A DNA stretch of 54,944 bases from Bacteroidota bacterium. Its GTDB lineage: Bacteria; Bacteroidota; Rhodothermia; Rhodothermales; Rubricoccaceae. Positions 26,371 to 33,544 of this stretch are shown here, in pieces. Below the pieces are notes generated by a model. It was not told the DNA's origin. It saw nothing but the letters and a program-made list of their open reading frames with translations, and did no database searches. The DNA lies in NCBI GenBank assembly GCA_039821555.1, contig JBCBNX010000022.1:1-54944 (forward strand). Reading direction: 5' to 3'. How positions within the stretch are numbered: position 1 is the first letter of the stretch; every line of letters starts with the position of its first letter. Position numbers and translations under genes: made by a program.

Positions 26371-27170
26371 GCGATGCCCCGACTCCGCCAGAGGCCGCTG
26401 GCGACCCCGTTCCTGCACCCGAGCCGACGCCTAGGTCTGGGCCTCTGGCACCAGAAGCTCCGGCCCCGCGCCCGAGGCGGATCGGCTGGCAGCCGACGCT
26501 GCGCTGGTTCAGCGCGGAGTACCTCATCGTCGTGCTCGGCGTGCTTACCGCCGTCGGTCTCAACGCGTGGTGGGCCGACCGCGACGCGCGGACCCGAGAG
26601 TGGCTGGTCCTTGAAGACCTGCGTGAAGACTTCGTGTTCAACAAGGCCGAGGTCCAGCGTATCCGGGACCTCTCAGCCAGGTTTCTCACCCTGTACGAAC
26701 ACCTGGCGACGCTCTCGGATGACGCGATTACGGGCATGCCCCTAGACTCCGTCTACACCTACACCGAGTCGCTCTTCATCAGCCACACGTACGATCCGGT
26801 TACGGGGTCGTTAGAGGCGCTGATCGCTTCGGGAGACTTGGGCTTGCTACAAGATCGAGCGCTTCGCGAGCGCCTGACCTCGTTTCTGCAAGTGCTCCGA
26901 GATAGCGACGAGGAGAAACAGGCCGCGTTCGATCAGGTCGTCCAGATGCTAGAGAGGACGACTCGCCTCGGCGGTCCCTGGAATTCCCCGGGGGCCCCAT
27001 TCCCCGTGGAGCCCGCTGACCTGATCCGCCTTCGGAGCGACGCCGACTACATGGCTCAGGCTCGCCTGCTCCGATGGGTAGCGTGGTACTACGCCGAGGT
27101 GGAGCTGCCGGAGGTCGAGGTCGCGATCGACTCGGTGTTGGTCAGCCTGGACGCCAACCTGGCGCGATAA
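26367..27170 (+). CDS. Single-span membrane protein, DUF6090-like (paralog 2)
   Basis: The protein has 267 residues. The ATG at 26367 overlaps the stop of paralog 1 (ATGA), which decides the start; the longer frame to 26199 runs through paralog 1 and is rejected. It has the same layout: a Pro-rich start, the membrane segment RWFSAEYLIVVLGVLTAVGL (residues about 46-65), then a helical region with EDLREDFVFNKAEVQRIRD and GDLGLLQDRALRERL. Outside the membrane segment, similarity to paralog 1 is weak but the spacing is alike (GSLEALIASGDL against GTAEALVATGDL). This looks like tandem duplication followed by fast divergence. Function unknown; likely a membrane partner pair. Confidence 0.7.
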   Translation: MSDAPTPPEAAGDPVPAPEPTPRSGPLAPEAPAPRPRRIGWQPTLRWFSAEYLIVVLGVLTAVGLNAWWADRDARTREWLVLEDLREDFVFNKAEVQRIRDLSARFLTLYEHLATLSDDAITGMPLDSVYTYTESLFISHTYDPVTGSLEALIASGDLGLLQDRALRERLTSFLQVLRDSDEEKQAAFDQVVQMLERTTRLGGPWNSPGAPFPVEPADLIRLRSDADYMAQARLLRWVAWYYAEVELPEVEVAIDSVLVSLDANLAR

Positions 27171-27212
27171 CGTCGCTGCGCAGCACCAGACTCCGGAGCG
27201 CCAGCGCGCCGG

Positions 27213-27686
27213 TCAGTCGAACCGCTCGGCCCAGGCGGCTTGCGCGTCCTCGATCTCGTCGTCGGTCGGCCCGCGATCGTCCAAGACAAAGACGCGGAGC
27301 GCGCACCGGGCGACGGCGAGCGCCCGCGTCGGGGCAACGTCGAGGCGCGTGAACTCCAGCGTGCCCATCGGCCCCATCGTCTCGGTCTGCGGCGTGTGGC
27401 CGAGGGCGAGCCAACCATCGCGGAAGGCCAGAAGCGAGAACCGTCCGCCGCGCCGGTCGCGAATCGCGTGGACGAGTGCCTCAGCGGCAAGCGGATCGGT
27501 CGAGTACGGCAGGACCACACGAGTTTCGCCGTCCGCTCCGGTGTAGGCATACGCGCCATCTTCGGCAAACGCCTTGTCGTTCCAGACGACGGCCAGCCCG
27601 AGCGCGTGCTGCGCCACGAGCGCGTCGAGGACCGGCCCCGCAGCCAGCGCTTCGATGTCGGCGAGGGTGTCGAACGGGAGGTCCAT
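27213..27686 (-). CDS. Unrecognised small soluble protein
   Basis: The protein has 157 residues, ATG start, no signal peptide or membrane segment. It mixes acidic helices (FDTLADIEALAAGPVLDALV) with beta strands (GLAVVWNDKAF, RFSLLAFRDGWLALGH), an alpha/beta layout resembling small phage- or island-type ABA-sandwich proteins; I cannot assign a family. It sits between the DUF6090-like pair (converging) and the hybrid kinase (same strand, 41 bp upstream of this gene), so it may be co-transcribed with the kinase. Function unknown. Confidence 0.55.
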   Translation of the reverse strand: MDLPFDTLADIEALAAGPVLDALVAQHALGLAVVWNDKAFAEDGAYAYTGADGETRVVLPYSTDPLAAEALVHAIRDRRGGRFSLLAFRDGWLALGHTPQTETMGPMGTLEFTRLDVAPTRALAVARCALRVFVLDDRGPTDDEIEDAQAAWAERFD

Positions 27687-27727
27687 GGCGACGGGAGGAA
27701 GGCGGGCGGATGCCTCAAGGTAGGCGC

Positions 27728-30565
27728 TCAGTGGTCGTCGTCGTGCTCCCGGTGTGGAACGGCCTTCCGGGTCGCGTAGGCCGAGGGCAGCGTCCCATAC
27801 GTCTTGCGGAACTGCTTGGCGAAATGGTCGGCATCCCGGTAGCCCACGGCATACGCGACTTCGGCGACGGTCCCGGCCTGCTGCGTCAGGAGTTGCGCGG
27901 CCCGCGCGAGCCGGAGTTGGCGCAAAAACACGCCGGGCGCGGTGTCGAGCGAAGCGCGCAGGCGCCGTCCGAGTTGCCGCCGGCTCAGCCCCACCTCCGC
28001 CGCCAGCGCATCGACGCCGAACGAGGGATCGCCCAGACCGGCCTCGGCGGCGTCCCGCACACGTTCGAGGAACGCAGCCTCGGCTGAAGGCACCACGATC
28101 TCGCTTGGCCCCACGACGACCTCATCGGAGTAGCGAGCACGGAGCCGATGGCGCGTCGCGACGAAGTTGCTGAGGCGGGCGCGGAGTTCGTCGGGCGAGA
28201 ACGGCTTCGTGAGGTAGTCGTCGGCCCCGGCTTCCAACCCGGCGAGCGTGCTCTGCTCGTCGGCCCACGCGGAGAGCAAGACGATGGGCACGTCGGCGAG
28301 CGCCGGTTCAGCGCGAAGGGCACGTGTCAGGGCTACGCCGTCGAGCTCGGGCATCATCACGTCGGAGAGGACGAGGTCGGGCCGGCAGGCCCGGGCGGTC
28401 TCCAGACCGACGGCTCCGTTCTCGGCTTCGAGGACGCGGTAGCGCTCGGCGAGGTGGCTGCGGATGTAAGCGCGCAGTCCTGCGTGGTCCTCCACCACGA
28501 GCACGAGTGGGCGTCGGTCGTTGGAAGTCGCCACAGCCGGGGGATCGTCGCCTGGCGTCGCACTGACGGGTATGGGCAGGTCGAGCATCGCCGCCTCACC
28601 GTCGCCCGTCGCGAGGACCGTGGGCGCGGAGCGTTGCTCGGTGCGCGGCACGGTGGGTACGCCAGCCTGGGCAGCGGCCTCGGCGTCAACATCGACGGCG
28701 CCCAGTGGAAGCCGGACGGTGAACCGGGTCCCGAACCCGACCGTGCTCTCGACGCCGATGGTGCCGCCGTGCAGCTCCACGAGCTCCTTGGCCAGGGCCA
28801 GCCCGATGCCGGTACCTCCGTGCGTGCGCGTGGTGCTGCCGTCAGCCTGGCGAAAGCGGTCGAACACGTAGGGCAGCGCCGCTGCCGCGATGCCGGTCCC
28901 GGTATCCTCGACTGCCACGACCGCGTCGCCGTGTTCAGCACCAACGCTCACGCGGATCTTGCCCCCACGCTCAGTGAACGCCAGGGCGTTGGCGACGAGG
29001 TTGGTCAGCACCGTCTCGATCTGCTGCGCGTCGAGGGGCATCGAGAGCGCAGAAACCTGGGCGTCGAACAGCAGCCCGAGGCCTTTGCGCTCGGCCGGTC
29101 CGGCAAACGTCGCAGCGACACCTCGTGCGAGTACCACCACGTCGGTCTCCTCGCTGTTCAGGTCGAGCGCGCCTGCTTCGAGCTTGGCGAGGTCGAGGAG
29201 TTGATTGATGAGGTTGAGCAGCCGGCGAGCGCTCTGCTGCATGGACGGTAGCTGGCCGGCGAGCGGCTCCGGCATCGGCGTGTCGCTGGCAAGCGCGTCC
29301 TCGATGGGGCCGAGCAGGATCGTGAGCGGCGTGCGGAACTCGTGGCTGAGGTTGGCGAAGAGCCGCGTCTTGAGCCGGTCGAGTTCTTCGAGGCGCAGCG
29401 CCTGGGCTTCGACCTCAGCTTTGCTGGCGCGTAGCTCTTCCGTGCGTGCTGCAACGCGTACTTCGAGGTCGGTCGCGTAGGCACGCAGTTCTTCCTCAGC
29501 GTCCCGTAGCGAGGCGGTCATCGCGTTAAAGCCCTCGCTGAGCCGCCCTACTTCGTCGTGCACGCCGACGGGCACCGTCACGTCGCGTTCGCCCGCGTTG
29601 ACCCGCCGGACGCCCTCAAGCAACCGTTCGACGGGGCGCACGAGGCTCCCCTTCAGCGCCCACGGGAAGACGACCAAAGCCAGAACGGTAGCGATTCCCA
29701 TCAGCACGAGGAGCGGCAGCATCGCTTCATGGTACTCCGCCATCACCCCCGGCGCTGGGATGCCGTCGATGACATTGGGATTGCTTGGCGGAGCCGAGAG
29801 CACGGCGGTCATGCCGATCAGACCCAGCACCAGCGCGAGTGCCAGACCGGAGAGCTTCGTACGGATCGAGGTAGGTTCCGGCGCATGCTCTAGGTATATC
29901 GCGACCCGCGTGTAGTGAATCGCAAAGACGGCCGGGAGGATGACAAACACCCACATAGCATTGCTGACCACGACCGATGCATCGGCCAGGAACACGCCGA
30001 TGATGGTTATCAGGAGGACGGCGTCGGCGAGACATACGGCTGCGAAGGCCGCAAAGGCCCGAGCCTCTCGGTCGCGCCCCAACGCGTGCGCCCGCCGCCG
30101 CTTGCGCAAGAGCACCGTCACCGCCCAAGCATCCGCCGCGAGCCACGTGAAGCTGTAGACCGACATCATCACGTCGCGGATGCTGCTCTCGGGGCTGCGC
30201 GTGACCGCCACGAGCACGAGCGAACCAACGACCGCGAGCGCAGCCACTACCAGGGCGGCTCGCGTTTCTCGCGGGTAGGGCACCTCCAAAAACCGGTACG
30301 CGAACTGGACGAGCGCGCCTAGGGCCGCCATCACAACCAGGAGTTCGACCGACTTGATTGCCCACATCGTCGCGTCCGACAGCGGATAGAACGACGCCTC
30401 GGCGGCACGGCAGAGGTAGAGGCCGACCGTTCCCGTCGTGAACCCTGCCAACCACCGCGAGGCACCCGCCCCACGCGGTACGCGCAGCAGGTACACCGTG
30501 AGCGCCACGTTGAGGATCACGAGGGCCGTGGCGCGGATCGATTCTGGGGAAAGAAACAGGCTCAT
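27728..30565 (-). CDS. Hybrid histidine kinase with AraC-type output domain
   Basis: A 945-residue single-chain two-component system. Seven or eight membrane helices (residues 10-225) resemble 7TM sensory modules; a further span (284-304) leads into HAMP (305-360) and a coiled coil. HisKA has the phosphoacceptor H408 in NLSHEFRTPLT; the ATPase domain (about 510-625) has the N box (NLVANALAF), DTGTGIA and GGTGIGLAL. The receiver (686-805) has phosphoacceptor D735 in LVLSDVMMPE and K787. The AraC-like DNA-binding domain is at 833-935 with two helix-turn-helix units. Such hybrids sense an extracellular signal and directly regulate genes, often nearby. Its targets may be the divergently placed DUF6090-like pair; that is inference. 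The AraC end is duplicated as a fragment at 24906. Confidence 0.93.
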   Translation of the reverse strand: MSLFLSPESIRATALVILNVALTVYLLRVPRGAGASRWLAGFTTGTVGLYLCRAAEASFYPLSDATMWAIKSVELLVVMAALGALVQFAYRFLEVPYPRETRAALVVAALAVVGSLVLVAVTRSPESSIRDVMMSVYSFTWLAADAWAVTVLLRKRRRAHALGRDREARAFAAFAAVCLADAVLLITIIGVFLADASVVVSNAMWVFVILPAVFAIHYTRVAIYLEHAPEPTSIRTKLSGLALALVLGLIGMTAVLSAPPSNPNVIDGIPAPGVMAEYHEAMLPLLVLMGIATVLALVVFPWALKGSLVRPVERLLEGVRRVNAGERDVTVPVGVHDEVGRLSEGFNAMTASLRDAEEELRAYATDLEVRVAARTEELRASKAEVEAQALRLEELDRLKTRLFANLSHEFRTPLTILLGPIEDALASDTPMPEPLAGQLPSMQQSARRLLNLINQLLDLAKLEAGALDLNSEETDVVVLARGVAATFAGPAERKGLGLLFDAQVSALSMPLDAQQIETVLTNLVANALAFTERGGKIRVSVGAEHGDAVVAVEDTGTGIAAAALPYVFDRFRQADGSTTRTHGGTGIGLALAKELVELHGGTIGVESTVGFGTRFTVRLPLGAVDVDAEAAAQAGVPTVPRTEQRSAPTVLATGDGEAAMLDLPIPVSATPGDDPPAVATSNDRRPLVLVVEDHAGLRAYIRSHLAERYRVLEAENGAVGLETARACRPDLVLSDVMMPELDGVALTRALRAEPALADVPIVLLSAWADEQSTLAGLEAGADDYLTKPFSPDELRARLSNFVATRHRLRARYSDEVVVGPSEIVVPSAEAAFLERVRDAAEAGLGDPSFGVDALAAEVGLSRRQLGRRLRASLDTAPGVFLRQLRLARAAQLLTQQAGTVAEVAYAVGYRDADHFAKQFRKTYGTLPSAYATRKAVPHREHDDDH

Positions 30566-30612
30566 CGGGCTAGTGGTGGCTAGAGGGTAGCACCGAACAG
30601 AACAAGGGCCAA

Positions 30613-30640
30613 CTCCGTCCCCGCAGGTGCGGGGACGGAG
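30613..30640 (-). terminator. Terminator-like hairpin after the DUF1579 gene
   Basis: A perfect 12-bp stem CTCCGTCCCCGC / GCGGGGACGGAG with a 4-base loop, 24 bp past the stop of the leftward DUF1579 gene. The T tract on that strand is poor (TTGGCCCTTGTT), so termination may be weak. Confidence 0.55.
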
Positions 30641-30663
30641 CGTGCTCTTGCGTGCATGCTGGC

Positions 30664-31224
30664 TTATCGGCGGCTTGCGTTCGTCGTCGCGATGGCGACC
30701 CGCGGCGAGCCGTCGTCGGGCTTGGCGTCGGTGGTGACGGTGAAGCCATCGGCGTCGAGGCGGACGGTGTTGCGAAGGTGGCCCGTCTGCGCGGGGTTGT
30801 TCGGGTTCGACGAGGGCCAGGACATCACGAGCGCGTCACCATCGAAGCTGAGCGTACCACGGTGCGGGTCTGTTATGGAGGCGGCCCGGGTGGGCGAGTC
30901 GGCATCGCGGCTATCGAACCGATGGATCGCGTATCTCCCGGTTGAGGCGTCGTGGGAGACGACGAAGCGGAGATACACGGCTTCCTCCATGCTTTCGCCA
31001 CGCATGGTCAGCGTCCAGTCCCACTGCTGGAAGTGGCCGCCGAGGATAGGCGAGACGTCGAGGGTGCCATCGAAGGTGCCCTCCTCGATCTGGGCGAAGC
31101 CGTCGAGGGTGTAGGTGCCTTCGTAGGGCGCGAGGCGTTCCATGGCGTCGGCAGGCTGCTGGGCGAACGCCGTGGAGCAGGTCAACAGCGTGACGAGGAG
31201 GAATGCGGATCGAGTGCGGGTCAT
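30664..31224 (-). CDS. DUF1579 family secreted protein
   Basis: The protein has 186 residues. The ATG at 31224 starts a signal peptide (MTRTRSAFLLVTLLTCSTAFAQ), better than the longer frame to 31371. The mature part follows the DUF1579 pattern: LAPYEGTYTLDGFAQIEEGT, then ILGGHFQQWDWTLTM, a middle ordered by YLRFVVSHDASTGRYAIHRF, and DALVMSW. Structurally these are lipocalin-like barrels of unknown ligand. Separate transcription unit with its own hairpin terminator; divergent from the acetyltransferase gene to the right. Confidence 0.75.
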   Translation of the reverse strand: MTRTRSAFLLVTLLTCSTAFAQQPADAMERLAPYEGTYTLDGFAQIEEGTFDGTLDVSPILGGHFQQWDWTLTMRGESMEEAVYLRFVVSHDASTGRYAIHRFDSRDADSPTRAASITDPHRGTLSFDGDALVMSWPSSNPNNPAQTGHLRNTVRLDADGFTVTTDAKPDDGSPRVAIATTNASRR

Positions 31225-31477
31225 GAGCTTGCACGTTGGGATGGAACGGAGGCGCGGCCCCAGCCGGAGCCTGTCCGCCGACGCCCTCAGCTTAGGCCGC
31301 GACGTTTGGGACATACCGGACGACCCGCCCGGTATATCCGCCGTGTCCCGTTTCTCGGGGGAGGTCGTCACGTTTCCCCGGTCGCCGAAGCCGGAACAGA
31401 GCGCTGTCCCTGTGTTTCATCGGCCTAGACCTGTTCCTCTCCCTTCATCTGGCTTCGCCCCAAGCGTTTCTTCGCCC

Positions 31478-31987
31478 GTGCTACATACCGGTCGCCTCGC
31501 CCTCCGTCCCGTCCAGCCTGCCGATGTCGTAGCCCTGCATGCGCACTGGACCAACCCTGTCGTGCGCCGCTATCTGTGGGACGGCGTCGCCATTCCCCAA
31601 GATCAGGTCGCAGCGCTCGCCCAGGAGAGTGCGGCCCGCTTCGAGGCCTACGGGCACGGCCTCTGGACGCTCGGCCTTCGTGACCTTGATTCTCCCGAAG
31701 CGGCGCCTCTGATCGGCTGCGGCGGGTTCTGGCCGTTCCACGACCCGCCGCGGCTCGAACTCATCCTCAGCGTCGGTCCAGCGTGGCACGGGCAGGGCTT
31801 GGCGACCGAAGCCGGACACGCCCTCCTGGCGTACGCCCGCGACGACCTCGGCATGACCGAGGCGCTCGCGAGCACCGACGTGCCCAACGCCGCGTCACAG
31901 CGACTGCTCGACCGGCTTGGCTTCGCGTGCACCCACCGCGGCGACGCGGACGGCCTCGACACGCTCTTCTACGCACGGGCGCTTTAG
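31478..31987 (+). CDS. GNAT-family N-acetyltransferase (RimJ/RimL-like)
   Basis: The protein has 169 residues with the GTG at 31478, which begins at the usual family opening (LHTGRLALRPVQPADVVAL); a GTG at 31412 is an alternative giving a 22-residue longer N-terminus. Seen: the RimJ/RimL start (TGRLALRP), the substrate strand WTLGLRD, beta4 LELILSVGPAWHGQGLATEA with the acetyl-CoA pyrophosphate-binding G-Q-G-L-A-T signature, and the C-terminal ASTDVPNAASQRLLDRLGF motif. The acceptor, probably a ribosomal-protein or other amine, is unknown. The MFS gene follows on the same strand after about 90 bp. Confidence 0.8.
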   Translation: MLHTGRLALRPVQPADVVALHAHWTNPVVRRYLWDGVAIPQDQVAALAQESAARFEAYGHGLWTLGLRDLDSPEAAPLIGCGGFWPFHDPPRLELILSVGPAWHGQGLATEAGHALLAYARDDLGMTEALASTDVPNAASQRLLDRLGFACTHRGDADGLDTLFYARAL

Positions 31988-32073
31988 CCACGCGCCTGGA
32001 TCGAAGGCGGCGCAGGCTGGTAGACGCGCTCGGTCTCCTCGTCTCCTACGCCCTTCGCTTCCCGCCCCCCTCC

Positions 32074-33351
32074 GTGCCCCAGGTCGGCTTCCTCGAACTG
32101 CTGCGGACCAACCGCAACGTCCGCTGGCTGTGGGCCGGGGCCGTGGTGTCGCTCTTCGGCGACTGGTTTAACACGCTCGCGCTCTACCGTGTCGTGCAGG
32201 ACCTCTCCAGCGAGGGCTCCGTGCTCGGCGACGGCTACGTGGCGCTGGCGCTCGTCTTCGTGGTGAAGCTGCTGCCGCTCGCGCTCGCGGCCCCGCTGGC
32301 GGGCGTGTTGGTGGATCGCTTCAACCGCCGCACGGTGATGATCGTCTCGGACGTGCTCCGCGCGCTCATCGTACTCGGCTTCCTGCTCGTGCGCGAGCCC
32401 GGCGACCTGTGGCTGCTCTACGTCCTCGCGGCGGCACAGATCATGGTGAGCGCGCTCTTCCTGCCGGCCAAGACCGCAGCCCTGCCCAACATCACCACGG
32501 ACCGCGAACTGCTGACCGCCAACGCGCTCCTCTCGGCGACGTGGAGCATCATGCTCGCGCTCGGAGCGGCCGTCGGCGGGGCGGCGGTGGAATTCCTGAG
32601 CACGGACACCGTGTTTCTGTTCGACGCCGCGACGTACCTCGTCTCGGCGGTGTTCATCGCGCGGACGGTAATCCCGCAGGACCGGGACGACGTGCCACCG
32701 GGCAACCCGATCAGGGTCGCCGTCGGGAAAGTTGCGGAGGGCTGGCGACACCTCTACCGGCACCCGCGGATCGGGCGGATCGCGCTGGCGAAGGCGACGT
32801 GGGGCGTGGGCGGCGGAGCGCTCATGCTAGCGCTCGTCTTGATTGGCGGACAACTGGTGCCGGGCAAACCCGACCTCGGCACGGGACTCGCCTACGCCGC
32901 GCGCGGCCTGGGGACCGGCATCGGGCCGATCCTGGCGCGCGCGCTCTTCCGCGATAGGAGCGTGTGGCCAGCCGTGCTGGGCGCCTGCGTGATCGTGTGC
33001 GGGCTGGGCTACACCGCCATCGGCCTGCTGGAGTGGACGCTCGTCGTGCTGGTATTCGTACTCGTCGCCCACGCGGCGAGTGGGGCCAACTGGGTGCTCG
33101 CAACGACGCTCTTGCAGGAACGCACCGAAGACCGCTTCCGCGGTCGCGTCTTCTCGACGGAGTGGATCTTCCTGGCGCTCGCTGAGACGATGTCGCTGCT
33201 GGTGGCGAGCGCGCTGCTGGAGGCGGAGGCGCTCACGCTGCGGACGGCCGTGCTGGGGCTGGCGGGCGTGCAGGTCGTCTGCGGCATAGCGTGGCTGCTG
33301 ATCGTGGTGCCGCGCGAACGGGCGGATGCTGGTGAGGCGGTGAGGCGGTGA
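32074..33351 (+). CDS. MFS transporter
   Basis: The protein has 425 residues from the GTG at 32074 (PQVGFLELLRTNRNVRWLWA), preferred because the longer frame adds an Arg-rich leader. Twelve hydrophobic helices are visible. The loop 2-3 signature is GVLVDRFNRRTVMI, matching the MFS motif A variant of enterobactin/macrolide-type exporters (EntS/DHA3 branch); the first helix region has WLWAGAVVSLFGDWFNTLAL, also typical of that branch. Probably a drug or metabolite exporter in the inner membrane; substrate unknown. Its stop codon sits inside an 8-bp tandem repeat array. Confidence 0.85.
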   Translation: MPQVGFLELLRTNRNVRWLWAGAVVSLFGDWFNTLALYRVVQDLSSEGSVLGDGYVALALVFVVKLLPLALAAPLAGVLVDRFNRRTVMIVSDVLRALIVLGFLLVREPGDLWLLYVLAAAQIMVSALFLPAKTAALPNITTDRELLTANALLSATWSIMLALGAAVGGAAVEFLSTDTVFLFDAATYLVSAVFIARTVIPQDRDDVPPGNPIRVAVGKVAEGWRHLYRHPRIGRIALAKATWGVGGGALMLALVLIGGQLVPGKPDLGTGLAYAARGLGTGIGPILARALFRDRSVWPAVLGACVIVCGLGYTAIGLLEWTLVVLVFVLVAHAASGANWVLATTLLQERTEDRFRGRVFSTEWIFLALAETMSLLVASALLEAEALTLRTAVLGLAGVQVVCGIAWLLIVVPRERADAGEAVRR

Positions 33352-33376
33352 GGCGGTGAGGCGGTGAGGCGGTGAG
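33332..33376. repeat. 8-bp tandem repeat GTGAGGCG across a stop codon
   Basis: Five full units and a 5-base partial unit (33332-33376). The array encodes the last residues of the MFS protein (GEAVRR) and its TGA at 33349-33351. Because 24 bp of the array contain a stop in the reading frame used, adding units does not change the protein, while loss of more than two or three units would remove the stop. Confidence 0.9.
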
Positions 33377-33544
33377 CAAGGTGCCCGTGCCCCGCGCTAC
33401 CGTCAAGTCCTGCTCCTGCACCGCAGCACCTTCCCACCGCGACACGTCCGCACTGCTCTTGGCTTGGCGCTCTTTTTGCCCTCGCATGGCTCCCCCTCCC
33501 AGGCAGCCACGGCTGCCGCGTTCCGCTACGATTTCACCCCAACT

